This document shows positions 1-7,498 of a DNA stretch of 64,000 nt, piece after piece. Position 1 is the stretch's first letter, and each line of letters opens with the position of its first letter. Under the pieces are notes generated by a model, which searched no databases, was not told where the DNA came from, and saw only the letters and a list, made by a program, of their open reading frames with translations. The stretch comes from NCEH01 sp043195125 (GTDB taxonomy: Bacteria > Pseudomonadota > Alphaproteobacteria > Rhizobiales > Xanthobacteraceae), in NCBI RefSeq assembly GCF_043195125.1, contig NZ_JBAFWR010000002.1; one strand, written 5' to 3'. The translations under genes were made by a program, and so were the position numbers.

Positions 1-1188
1 ATCGCGCTGCTCGCTCTCGCGTTTCTGTCCGCCTCGCCCGCCGCATTCGCGCAGGATCTGCGGCCGCCCGCGTCCGTACCCGGGGCCGGCGCGGCCCAAC
101 CCTTCAATCTTTTCGGCGGCTGGTTCGCCCCACCGCGTCAGACCGTGCCCGTGCAGCCTCCCGCCCCCAAGCGGGTCGCCCCGCCGCCGGAGCCCGAAGG
201 CGTGGTGCACGGATCGCTCGCCGACGCCGTGGAAGGAAAGAAGCAGCCGCCCACCAAATTCGTGCTGGTTATCGGAGACAGGCTCGCCGCCCAACTCGCC
301 CAAGGGCTGGCGGATGCCTATGTCACCGACCGCAGCAGCCCCGCCGTGATCGGCGTGACAGACGATGAAAGCGGCTTTCTCGCCCCAACCCCGCCGGGCG
401 GCACGGACTGGCTCACCAAGGGGCCCGAGGCGATCGCCGCCGCCCGCCCGAATGGGGTGGTGGTTGCCCTGGGATCCAACGACCTTCAGCCCATCGCCGA
501 TGGCGATACCAAGGTGGAGCCGCTGACCGACCGCTGGCAGGAACTCTATGCCAAGCGGGTCGCCGATGTGCTCGGCGCCCTGCGCGCCCGCACGGGCAAT
601 ATCATCCTGGTCGGCCTCGCGCCGGTGCAGAATGCGTCCCTGTTCGCGGATTATGAGAAGCTGAACGACGTGCTGCGGGCCCAGGCCGTGCGCGCGAATG
701 TGGTCTTCGCCCCGGTGTGGGACGGCTTCGTGGACGAAGAGGGGAAATATGCCGCCTCCGGCGCGGCGGTCGACGGCCAGCGGCGACGCTTGAGGTTCAA
801 TGACGGCGTGCGGTTCACCCGCGCTGGCGCCCGCAAGCTCGCCTTCTTCACCCAGAAGGACCTGACGCGCTTCCTCACCGAGACGCCGCGAATCGAAGAA
901 TCGCCGGAGGCCGGCAAGGACGGCTCGCGCGGCCCACTGTCGCTCAGCGACATCGCGCGCGGCGCCAGCACCCTGGCCGGTGGTCCCAACGCAGGGAATG
1001 CGAACGCGATTCCGGTGAAGCTCCAGCCGAACGATGCGGCGCGTGCCCTGCTCGAAGGCACGCCCATGCCGACCGTACGCGGCCGCGCGGACGATTATTC
1101 CTGGCCGCCCGGCGCTGCGGCCACCCCTGCGCCTGTGGCGGCGCCAAGCGCGGACGAGGCTAATCCCGTCCAGGCCCCGCCCCAATAG
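1..1188 (+). CDS. Exported SGNH-hydrolase-like protein, DUF459 family (5' end outside window)
   Basis: The frame is open from base 1, so the true start lies upstream. The first residues in frame form the end of a signal peptide (hydrophobic run, then AAFAQD), so the mature protein is periplasmic or envelope-associated. The rest matches DUF459, an SGNH-fold family in Hyphomicrobiales: a block I region VIGDRLAAQLAQGL, a block III VVVALGSNDLQPI with GxND, and a late DGVRFTRAGARKLAFF that aligns with the Asp/His block. The nucleophile Ser of GDSL is Arg here (GDRLA) and the usual catalytic His is also Arg (DGVRFT). Hydrolase activity is therefore doubtful and a structural or binding role is possible. 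The C-terminal ~90 residues are Pro/Ala-rich and probably disordered. A GTG at 145 is an internal codon, not the start. Confidence 0.8.
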   Translation: MALLALAFLSASPAAFAQDLRPPASVPGAGAAQPFNLFGGWFAPPRQTVPVQPPAPKRVAPPPEPEGVVHGSLADAVEGKKQPPTKFVLVIGDRLAAQLAQGLADAYVTDRSSPAVIGVTDDESGFLAPTPPGGTDWLTKGPEAIAAARPNGVVVALGSNDLQPIADGDTKVEPLTDRWQELYAKRVADVLGALRARTGNIILVGLAPVQNASLFADYEKLNDVLRAQAVRANVVFAPVWDGFVDEEGKYAASGAAVDGQRRRLRFNDGVRFTRAGARKLAFFTQKDLTRFLTETPRIEESPEAGKDGSRGPLSLSDIARGASTLAGGPNAGNANAIPVKLQPNDAARALLEGTPMPTVRGRADDYSWPPGAAATPAPVAAPSADEANPVQAPPQ

Positions 1189-1192
1189 AAAA

Positions 1193-1216
1193 ACGGCGCG
1201 CCTTTCGGCACGCCGT
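1193..1216 (-). terminator. Rho-independent terminator of hsp20
   Basis: An inverted repeat ACGGCGTGCC/GGCGCGCCGT closes on a GAAA tetraloop and is followed on the minus strand by TTTTCTATT. It lies ~48 bp after the hsp20 stop. A second perfect hairpin, GCGCTCCGGCC/GGCCGGAGCGC at 1222-1245, sits between it and hsp20. The pair probably ends transcription from both converging genes. Confidence 0.75.
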
Positions 1217-1263
1217 CTGAAGCGCTCCGGCCCTGGCCGGAGCGCCGCTCACCGCCGAAGCGA

Positions 1264-1722
1264 TCAGGCCGCTTTGGCCTCGAGCACCTGGGGCGAGACG
1301 CCGGAGCTGATGGCAATGGTCCGGGGCTTCTTCGCCTCGGGAATGTTGCGCACCAGTTCCACGTGCAACAGGCCGTTTTCCAGGCTCGCGCCCTTCACTT
1401 CCACATGGTCGGCCAGTTGGAAGCGTCGCGCGAAGGCACGGGCGGCGATGCCGCGATACAGCACCTGGGCATTCTCCGACGCTTCCTCGGCCGCCTTTTC
1501 GCCGCGCAGGGTAAGAACGTTCTCGTTCACCTCGATGGACAGCTCGCTCGGCGTAAAGCCGGCGACCGCTACAGTGATGCGATAATCGTTCTCGCCCGTC
1601 CGCTCAATATTATAGGGCGGATAGGTGGGAGCCGCCTCGACGCCGCCAGCGGCATCCAGAAGCGAAAACACCCGGTCGAAGCCAACGGTGTTGCGATACA
1701 GGGGAGCAAGATCAAGACGCAT
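1264..1722 (-). CDS. Small heat-shock protein, Hsp20/IbpA family
   Basis: A 152-residue protein with a complete alpha-crystallin domain (about residues 35-130), including YRITVAVAGFTPSELSIEV and a conserved beta strand with NVLTLRGEK. The family forms cytosolic oligomers that hold unfolding proteins for DnaK/ClpB. The length and short N-terminal arm (MRLDLAPLYRNTVGFDRVF) match class A rhizobial Hsp20 proteins related to IbpA. The start is fixed by AAGGAGGAT just upstream. The leader is a probable ROSE thermometer and a heat-shock-like promoter lies further upstream. dnaKJ and grpE-hrcA are also in this window but not adjacent. Confidence 0.93.
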   Translation of the reverse strand: MRLDLAPLYRNTVGFDRVFSLLDAAGGVEAAPTYPPYNIERTGENDYRITVAVAGFTPSELSIEVNENVLTLRGEKAAEEASENAQVLYRGIAARAFARRFQLADHVEVKGASLENGLLHVELVRNIPEAKKPRTIAISSGVSPQVLEAKAA

Positions 1723-1800
1723 AGCATATCCTCCTTAAGCGACATGCAGGGCTCGCCGAAGCCGGGCCCAATGAACGCGCCGTCGTGATGACCGGCGCTG
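1723..1800 (-). promoter_or_regulatory. ROSE-like RNA thermometer in the hsp20 5' UTR
   Basis: The ~78-nt leader can form a GGGC...GCCC hairpin (inside 1741-1775) and a final hairpin next to the start codon in which GCATGTCGCT faces AGGAGGATATGC. The TCGCT just upstream of the Shine-Dalgarno matches the UYGCU anti-SD motif of ROSE elements, and pairing leaves the imperfect G-rich face typical of them. ROSE elements are known from hsp20 genes of Bradyrhizobium and relatives. The fold was done by eye, not computed. Confidence 0.6.
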
Positions 1801-1806
1801 TCATCC

Positions 1807-1835
1807 ATGTGGGAATGGGCATTTTCCGCGTCAAG
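1807..1835 (-). promoter_or_regulatory. Probable hsp20 promoter (RpoH or housekeeping sigma)
   Basis: On the minus strand CTTGAC is followed by 17 nt and CCACAT. This resembles the alphaproteobacterial RpoH form, and TTGAC also fits sigma-70. Predicted transcription would start near 1800, at the head of the ROSE-like leader. Confidence 0.5.
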
Positions 1836-1974
1836 AGGGGCCGGGACGCGCCGGAAGGCGCGCCCAGATGAACAATGTCTGAACGGCTTTGTTGGCGAGC
1901 ATTCACCCATTGGGTCTATAATTGGAATGTCGGAATGGGGCACCGGCCTGAATCACGCACTCTCTCCAGGAGAT

Positions 1975-2361
1975 ATGCGGATGTGGCATTCTGTTGCCCT
2001 GGGTGTGGCCACCGTATTGCTGATGAGCATGCTGACCACCGCACAGGCGCAGGTGGTGGGGCTCACACTCGGTGCGCCGTTTCGCGATGGCTCGACGCCG
2101 GGCGTCGGCACGCCGGCCCCGGCTTATGCGCCCTATCTCGGCCACACGCCGCAGAAGAACCAGCCGGCCAATCTCACGGCCCTGCTGGACAGCCTGCGCG
2201 CACGCGGCTTTTCCCGCTTCAGCGATGTGCACCAGAAAGGCGGCAACGTGATCTGCGAAGCCACGGGGCCGCGACGCGAACGCGTGCGCCTGGTGGTCGA
2301 TGCCGCGACCGGCGACATCAGCGGCGTGGTCGTGATCGGCTTTGGCGACACGCGCTATTGA
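1975..2361 (+). CDS. Small exported protein with PepSY-like C-terminus, unknown function
   Basis: The ATG at 1975 is preceded by CCAGGAG and opens a clear signal peptide (MRMWHSVALGVATVLLMSML, cleavage near TAQAQ). The mature ~100-residue protein has a C-terminal half (DSLRARGFSRFSDVHQKGGN ... VVDAATGDISGV) that looks like a PepSY-type fold: a helix, then strands ending in a D-x-x-T-G-D turn. The protein is therefore probably periplasmic. No catalytic motif is visible and the function is unknown. A longer open frame extends to 1807 but that part overlaps the hsp20 promoter and has no better start. Confidence 0.72.
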   Translation: MRMWHSVALGVATVLLMSMLTTAQAQVVGLTLGAPFRDGSTPGVGTPAPAYAPYLGHTPQKNQPANLTALLDSLRARGFSRFSDVHQKGGNVICEATGPRRERVRLVVDAATGDISGVVVIGFGDTRY

Positions 2362-2476
2362 GCACGCGTTGTCGCGCGCGCGAGGAGCGTGTATCGCACT
2401 GAGATGCCGGTCGTTCGCGCTCCTTTGAGAAGGCGCGGCGGCCGGCCCTGTGCAGTTTCTCGGGCCGGCGCGCTTC

Positions 2477-3427
2477 ATGACCCTCTACCCGATAGCTTCA
2501 AATCCGGTGCCCGAAGGCGCGGTGAGCGGCCATGTGACGAGCGAGGATGCCGTCCGCATCCGCTTCGCCCGCTGGCTGCCCGTGGAAGGGACGCCGCGGC
2601 GCGGCACGGTGACGATTCTGACCGGCCGCACGGAGTTCATCGAGAAATATTTCGAGGTGGTGCGCGAACTGCGGGCGCGCGGCTTTGCCGTCGCGATTCT
2701 CGATTGGCGTGGACAGGGCGGCTCGGAACGCCTGTTGCGCAATCCCCGCAAGGGCCATGTGGCGAGCTTCGCCGATTATCAGCGTGATCTCGTGGCCTTC
2801 GTGCGGGAGGTGGTGCTGCCGGATTGCCCCGCGCCGCATTTTGCCCTGGCCCATTCCATGGGCGGCGCCGTCTTCCTCGAAACCGTGCTCGCCGGGCACC
2901 GCTGGTTTGATCGCGCCGTGCTCACTTCTCCCATGGTGGAATTGCAGCTGGTGCGATTTTCCTCCCTGCTGCGGCCGACGGCACGGGTCCTGGCGCATCT
3001 GGGCTTTGCCGGCGCGTTCGTACCCGGTGGCGGCAGCCGGGCGAGCACCGCCGGCCCGTTCGCGCGCAACCCCGTCACCTCCGATCCCAACCGCTATGCG
3101 CGGGCGGCGGAGATCGTCGAGGCCCATCCCCAGCTCGGCCTCGGCGCTCCGACCATCGGCTGGATGAATGCCGCTTATGAGTGCATGGCGCACCTGATGG
3201 CGCCGGAAACCATCCGCCTCATCCGCCAACCGCTGCTGATCGTCGCCGCGGGCGCCGACAGGATCGTTTCGAATGCGGCCATCGAACACATGGCGGCACG
3301 GCTGATCGCCGGTGCGCAAGTGGTGGTGCCGGCCAGCCGACACGAGATCCTGATGGAGCGCGACGTCTTCCGCGCCCAATTCTGGGCCGCATTCGACGCC
3401 TTCATCCCCGGCAGCACGCCCTATTAA
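2477..3427 (+). CDS. Alpha/beta hydrolase, lysophospholipase-like (PldB family)
   Basis: A 316-residue alpha/beta hydrolase with N-terminal SNPVPEGAVSGHV, as in alphaproteobacterial PldB-like proteins. Visible elements are GRTEFIEKYFEVV, LDWRGQGGSERL, the nucleophile elbow LAHSMGG, an acid AAGADRIV and a C-terminal His in PASRHEI, so a full Ser-Asp-His triad is present. The likely activity is hydrolysis of lysophospholipids or monoacylglycerols in the cytosol or at the inner membrane. The start is uncertain: ATG 2477 suits the family N-terminus, but a GTG at 2450 is also in frame and neither has a strong ribosome site. The gene converges on hisN with 6 bp between the stops. Confidence 0.85.
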   Translation: MTLYPIASNPVPEGAVSGHVTSEDAVRIRFARWLPVEGTPRRGTVTILTGRTEFIEKYFEVVRELRARGFAVAILDWRGQGGSERLLRNPRKGHVASFADYQRDLVAFVREVVLPDCPAPHFALAHSMGGAVFLETVLAGHRWFDRAVLTSPMVELQLVRFSSLLRPTARVLAHLGFAGAFVPGGGSRASTAGPFARNPVTSDPNRYARAAEIVEAHPQLGLGAPTIGWMNAAYECMAHLMAPETIRLIRQPLLIVAAGADRIVSNAAIEHMAARLIAGAQVVVPASRHEILMERDVFRAQFWAAFDAFIPGSTPY

Positions 3428-3433
3428 GGCATC

Positions 3434-4216
3434 TCAGCCGTTGAGGACGGCGAGCGCCTGCGCGTGAACAGCCGCGCTGCCGGCCGCAACCACGCGTCCC
3501 CCGGCAACGGGTGAGCCGCCCTCCCAGCTCGTCACGATGCCGCCCGCCCCCTCGATGATCGGCACGAGGGCGATCACATCATGGTCTTGCAGGCCGGTCT
3601 CGATCACCAGATCGACGAGGCCGGCGGCGACCATGCAATAGGCATAGCAATCGCCGCCGTAGCGCGAGAGCCGCACCTTTTCCTCCACCCGCTCGAAAGC
3701 GGTGCGGTCCTCGCCATTCATCAGGCGCGGGCTGGTGGTGAACAGCACGGCATCCTCCAGCCGCCGGCAATCGCGCGCGGTGAGCACCCGCGATCCCGCA
3801 GGCCCCTGGTAATGGGCCGAGGCGCCGTCGCCGAAGAAGCGCTCCTGGATGAAGGGCTGGTGCATCATGCCGTAGACCGCCTTGCCGTGCTTCAGCAGGC
3901 CGATCAGCGTGCCCCAGGCCGGCAGGCCGGCGATGAAGGATTTCGTGCCGTCAATGGGATCGAGCGCCCAGACATAGGCCGCGTCGGTGCGCTCATTGGC
4001 GAATTCCTCGCCGATGATGCCGTGCGTCGGGAAGTGTGCGGTGATGAGGCGGCGCATCACCTGCTCGGCCGCGCGGTCGGCTTCGGTCACCGGGTCGAAG
4101 GCCTTGCCGCCGCTCTTGTCCTCCACGCCGATGGCGGTGCGGAAGAACGGCAGGATGGCGCGGCCCGATTCCGTGGCGAGCTGATGAACGAAAGCATCAA
4201 TGGCGACGGCGGTCAT
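3434..4216 (-). CDS. hisN: Histidinol-phosphatase, inositol-monophosphatase type
   Basis: A 260-residue FIG/IMPase-superfamily phosphatase. The metal-binding signature is complete: IIGEEF (Glu70/Glu71), LDPIDGTKSF (Asp86, Asp89) and a late QDHDVIALVPIIEGAGG with the third metal Asp. The wording GEEFANERTDAAYVWALDPI matches the HisN subfamily, which removes phosphate from L-histidinol phosphate in histidine synthesis, better than inositol monophosphatase or CysQ. The start at 4216 has GGAGAG upstream. The frame continues upstream to 4489, but that part is Pro/Arg-rich and not part of the family. Confidence 0.85.
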   Translation of the reverse strand: MTAVAIDAFVHQLATESGRAILPFFRTAIGVEDKSGGKAFDPVTEADRAAEQVMRRLITAHFPTHGIIGEEFANERTDAAYVWALDPIDGTKSFIAGLPAWGTLIGLLKHGKAVYGMMHQPFIQERFFGDGASAHYQGPAGSRVLTARDCRRLEDAVLFTTSPRLMNGEDRTAFERVEEKVRLSRYGGDCYAYCMVAAGLVDLVIETGLQDHDVIALVPIIEGAGGIVTSWEGGSPVAGGRVVAAGSAAVHAQALAVLNG

Positions 4217-4552
4217 GGGCAGCTCTCCGAGGGGCGCGCCATGCTTAGAGCAACTCGCGCCGCAGGAGAAGGCGCGCCGGCCATCGGGAGATGCAGTCCA
4301 GCCAAGGCCCCTGCCCCGGAGACGACGGCGCCGCGGCGCAGGCGAGACGCGGGCGCGGAAAACGGCGGGGTGTGAGTTGAAAGGATTAGAATCGGCCTGC
4401 CGGAAAGCCGGCGCAGCGACCCGACGCGAGGTCAATTGCGCGCCATTTCCTTTCGTAAAGTCGCCCCAGCATTGAGCGACTATTTTCAACCCCTTGAAAA
4501 ATAACGAGAGTTCACTTCGTGTGCACGCTTAAAATATGAGCGGAGAGCCGGC

Positions 4553-4581
4553 TTGATGCTTATGGGGAAGGGGCTCATATT
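4553..4581 (+). promoter_or_regulatory. Promoter of the first AbcR-like sRNA
   Basis: TTGATG (4553-4558), a 17-bp spacer and CATATT (4576-4581) form a sigma-70-type promoter that would start transcription near 4588. Confidence 0.5.
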
Positions 4582-4587
4582 GATGCG

Positions 4588-4682
4588 GCGCGGTATTGCT
4601 TGCTGCGATGCCGCTGCCCTCCTTGGGCGTTTCCTCCCTAGACTTGGGCCGCTCCGAAATTCGTGAGCGGCCCCTTTCTTTT
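4588..4682 (+). ncRNA. Small regulatory RNA, AbcR/alpha-r15-like, copy 1
   Basis: A predicted ~95-nt transcript. It shares bases 4612-4651 identically with the second copy, including GGGCGTTTCCTCCCTAGAC. It ends in a textbook terminator, GGGCCGCTC/GAGCGGCCC (4646-4673) followed by CTTTCTTTT. The unpaired CCTCC-rich stretch resembles the anti-Shine-Dalgarno module of alpha-r15 (AbcR) RNAs of Hyphomicrobiales. These often occur as tandem paralogues and repress ABC-transporter mRNAs. Family assignment is from memory of the motif. The 5' end is inferred from the promoter. Confidence 0.65.
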
Positions 4683-5048
4683 GCGGCCTTTGCGGCCGTC
4701 TTTCCCCTCGCAAACCCGTATTCCGATCCGACTCCTTGGCGAGACGCCGGATCGTGCCGCCCCCTGCGTGGCGGCCTGCAGCTTCGAGGCTGCTTTTGCC
4801 CATCCGTCCATGACGGTATCGGAAAACCTATTCCAGCAACCGGAAAGGCCGTTTTCGCCTGCCGGACTGTGGCTCAAATGACACGCGTGCGGCGCACTGC
4901 AGCCATTCAGGCCGTTTTAGACGGGATTGAGTCGATTATTTTGGCTCGATACAGCCTCAAAAGCCGCGCCGAACCCACCCTTCTGCGGCTTAAAACCTTT
5001 AAAATCCAAAGCCTTATCCTGGTATACAAGAGTGCGACAAAGGACCAC

Positions 5049-5077
5049 TTGATTTTTGGCACCGCAATGGGCTATTG
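5049..5077 (+). promoter_or_regulatory. Promoter of the second AbcR-like sRNA
   Basis: TTGATT (5049-5054) and CTATTG (5072-5077) are separated by 17 bp. The geometry and distance to the conserved RNA core are almost the same as in copy 1, which supports both promoters. Confidence 0.45.
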
Positions 5078-5083
5078 CTGCAT

Positions 5084-5180
5084 TGCGACATGGCGATTGG
5101 CGTCGCTGTGTCGCTGCCCTCCTTGGGCGTTTCCTCCCTAGACTTGGGCCGTTCGCTCTGCGGGCGGCCCCTTTCTTTTT
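5084..5180 (+). ncRNA. Small regulatory RNA, AbcR/alpha-r15-like, copy 2
   Basis: A predicted ~97-nt transcript. The conserved core 5112-5151 is identical to 4612-4651 of copy 1. The terminator is GGGCCGTTCG/CGGGCGGCCC (5146-5170, two G-U pairs, loop CTCTG) followed by CTTTCTTTTT. The compensated but different terminator stem (copy 1 GCTC/GAGC, copy 2 GTTCG/CGGGC) indicates selection on structure. The 5' region before the core differs from copy 1, so the two RNAs may have distinct seed regions. Confidence 0.65.
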
Positions 5181-5293
5181 GAGCCGGCTGCATCGAGGCA
5201 ATCGGTCTCCGAGGGCTATCTCTCTACGAAATCGCCCCGTGCGCAAATTCGTATATCTGCCATTCGAAAAACGCAAGGCACCTTTTTTATGCC

Positions 5294-6184
5294 TTATTCG
5301 GCGGCGGCCGCCCGCGGCCCCGTCAAAGCTTCCGCCGTGCGAGCCACAACACCCGCCATCGCCGCGCAAAGGTCTGCGCGAACACGATAAAAATCCGCGG
5401 CCCGCTGATAATTCGCCTCATCCATATAGAGACCGCGGTTGATTTCGATCTGCACGGCATGCAGGCCGGCCGCCGGATTTCCGTAATGTTCGGTGATGTA
5501 GCCGCCGGCATAGGGCTTGTTGCGCACCACCGCATAGCCGCGCGCGGTCAGTTCCTGCTCCACCGCATCGGTGATGAAGCCGGCGCAGCTCGTGGCATAG
5601 CGATCGCCCAGCACGATGTCGGCGCGCCCACCCTCCTCCCGGCCCGGGCCGGAGGGCATGGAATGGCAATCCACCAGCACGACCGCCCCGAACGTGCGAT
5701 GGGTGCGGGTGATGAGGCGCCGCAGCGCCTGATGATAGGGCTTGTAGAAGGTCTCGATGCGCTCCAGCCCCTCGCTGACCGTGAGGCGACGAAAATAAAT
5801 GTCCTGCGCCTCGCCCACCACGCGCGCGATGGTGCCGAGCCCGCCCGACACCCGCAGCGAACGGGTGTTGGCGAACGCCGGCAGGCGGCCTTCGAACATG
5901 CGCGGGTCGAGCTCGTAGGGTTCGCGGTTCAGGTCCAGGAACGCGCGCGGAAACAGCGCCCGCATCAGCGGCAGGCCGGCGGAGACCACGTCCGCGAACA
6001 ATTCGTCCACAAAACTGTCTTCGGAACGGCGCAAGGTATCGAAATCCAGCCGCGTCTGCTCCATGAAGGCGCGCGGGTAGATTCGTCCGCTGTGCGGCGA
6101 GTTGAACACGAACGGCGCCGTGACCGCCTCGGGAAGCAGAATATCGAAGGCCGGATCGATGGTATCGGCTAGGCAGGCTGTCAT
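5294..6184 (-). CDS. N-formylglutamate amidohydrolase family enzyme
   Basis: A 296-residue protein with the FGase fold: FNSPHSGRIYPRAFM near the N-terminus (metal-binding His), RSEDSFVDELF, the LDLNREPYELDPRMFEG block, and VVLVDCHSMPSGPG. The family hydrolyses N-formyl-L-glutamate to glutamate and formate (last step of one histidine-degradation route) or related N-acyl substrates. No other hut gene is nearby, so the substrate is not proven by context. It is divergent from cpdR with 177 bp between. The start ATG 6184 has only a weak ribosome site. Confidence 0.87.
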   Translation of the reverse strand: MTACLADTIDPAFDILLPEAVTAPFVFNSPHSGRIYPRAFMEQTRLDFDTLRRSEDSFVDELFADVVSAGLPLMRALFPRAFLDLNREPYELDPRMFEGRLPAFANTRSLRVSGGLGTIARVVGEAQDIYFRRLTVSEGLERIETFYKPYHQALRRLITRTHRTFGAVVLVDCHSMPSGPGREEGGRADIVLGDRYATSCAGFITDAVEQELTARGYAVVRNKPYAGGYITEHYGNPAAGLHAVQIEINRGLYMDEANYQRAADFYRVRADLCAAMAGVVARTAEALTGPRAAAAE

Positions 6185-6361
6185 CGCTGGCTCAAATGAT
6201 CGACGGGTGAGCCGGCGGCCCGCTTCATGATGCCCGGCGCGGCGGTGTTTTGGGAAGAGGTGAGAAGGTTCACTTCGAATTTACCCGAATGCGCGAAACA
6301 AGCCATGGACGCTGCTGCCAGTACGCCGACGGCGCGGCACATGTAACAAGGGGACGAAGGC

Positions 6362-6724
6362 GTGTCGAAGATCCTGCTCGCCGAAGACGACAATGACATG
6401 CGCCGCTTTCTGGTGAAGGCGCTGCAAAATGCGGGCTACCAGGTGGCCTCTTTCGACAACGGCCGTTCCGCCTATGAACGTATGCGGGAAGAGCCGTTCG
6501 AGCTGCTCCTCACCGATATCGTCATGCCGGAGATGGATGGCATCGAGCTTGCTCGGCGCGCAACCGAGCTCGATCCCGATCTCAAGGTCATGTTCATCAC
6601 CGGCTTTGCCGCCGTGGCGCTGAACGCCGACGTGGAAGCCCCACGCGAGGCCAAGGTGCTCTCCAAGCCGTTTCATCTGCGCGATCTGGTTTTCGAAGTG
6701 GGAAAAATGCTGGCTGCGGCGTGA
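6362..6724 (+). CDS. cpdR: Cell-cycle response regulator CpdR
   Basis: A 120-residue single-domain receiver: acidic pocket EDD (8-10), phosphoacceptor Asp52 in LLLTDIVMPEMDG, Thr80 in FITGF, and Lys102 in LSKPF. The wording AEDDNDMRRFLVKALQNAGY and the GFAAVALN stretch are specific to CpdR. CpdR primes ClpXP for degradation of CtrA-pathway proteins and is phosphorylated through the CckA-ChpT relay. The start is GTG 6362. The tRNA-Val gene follows 72 bp downstream. Confidence 0.93.
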   Translation: MSKILLAEDDNDMRRFLVKALQNAGYQVASFDNGRSAYERMREEPFELLLTDIVMPEMDGIELARRATELDPDLKVMFITGFAAVALNADVEAPREAKVLSKPFHLRDLVFEVGKMLAAA

Positions 6725-6796
6725 GCGGGGGATATCCGCCGCCGACGCCTTGCATCGCTTAAAACTTGCCGATATAGAGGCCTCCTTCCAACGGAT

Positions 6797-6871
6797 GGGC
6801 GCGTAGCTCAGCGGGAGAGCATCACGTTGACATCGTGAGGGTCACAGGTTCGATCCCTGTCGCGCCCACCA
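6797..6871 (+). tRNA. tRNA-Val (anticodon GAC)
   Basis: A full cloverleaf is readable: acceptor GGGCGCG/CGCGCCC, D arm GCTC..GAGC, anticodon stem TCACG/CGTGA with loop TTGACAT (anticodon GAC), T arm ACAGG TTCGATC CCTGT, discriminator A and an encoded CCA. No integrase or duplicated 3' end was seen beside it. Confidence 0.97.
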
Positions 6872-7053
6872 TCCGGAAGCCTTTCATTATACCGATTCTG
6901 ATTTGCGCCGCGGCGTCTGGACATGCGCGCGCGCCGCTGCTTTCTCCCCTAGCGTGACGCGCCCGTTGCTCAACGGCGCCGCAGCGCCGCGCCCTCCGCT
7001 GGCCGCGCCGCCAGCGGGTCCGTGGGCCGACGGGGTGGGATCAGGAGAGACGC

Positions 7054-7377
7054 ATGTACATTGCCATGAACCGCTTCAAGGTGAAGCAGGGATCCGAGGC
7101 CGAGTTCGAGCGCGTCTGGCGCGAGCGCGACAGCTATCTCGCCACCGTGCCGGGCTTCGTCGCCTTCAACCTGCTCAAGGGGCCGCAGAAGGAAGATTAC
7201 ACCCTCTATGCCTCCCACACCCATTGGGCCTCGAAGGCGGATTTCGAGGGCTGGACCCGCTCGGAGGCGTTCCGCGCCGCGCATGCGAGCGCCGGCACCA
7301 ACAAGGTGAACTACATCGGCCCGCCGGAATTCGAGGGCTTCGAATCCGTGCTCGCGCTGACGCCGAACGCGGCCTGA
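7054..7377 (+). CDS. ABM-domain monooxygenase, HmuQ/IsdG-like heme-degrading candidate
   Basis: A 107-residue dimeric alpha+beta barrel (ABM) protein. The wording MYIAMNRFKVKQGSEAEFE, LLKGPQKEDYTLYASHTHW and the SEAFRAAHA helix follow the HmuQ/HmuD group, in which Bradyrhizobium proteins degrade heme to biliverdin with release of iron. The start has CAGGAGAG upstream. It sits 121 bp before hemH on the same strand, so heme turnover is a reasonable inference. No hmu uptake genes are in the window. A quinol monooxygenase is the alternative. Confidence 0.75.
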   Translation: MYIAMNRFKVKQGSEAEFERVWRERDSYLATVPGFVAFNLLKGPQKEDYTLYASHTHWASKADFEGWTRSEAFRAAHASAGTNKVNYIGPPEFEGFESVLALTPNAA

Positions 7378-7498
7378 GGCTGCGGCGGTACCGGAACGCG
7401 CTGGCGCAATGGTGAACGCGGCCGCCGTCCGGCGCGGCTGCGTTTCACATTGACCTTGCGCCCGCAAAGCCTCATCTCGCCTCGCAAGAGGAGAGACC

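Larger units (their letters stand above)
4217..5293. other. Gene-free 1.1-kb interval holding two sRNA genes
   Basis: No credible protein gene is present; the open frames here are short and lack ribosome sites or family features. The interval is more AT-rich than its surroundings. It carries two paralogous small-RNA units at 4588-4682 and 5084-5180, each with its own promoter and terminator. In the spacer (4690-5040) nothing further was recognised. Confidence 0.75.

Noticed and set aside
6797..7053. Possible integration site at tRNA-Val
   Set aside because: No integrase, no second copy of the tRNA 3' end and no compositional change follow the gene.
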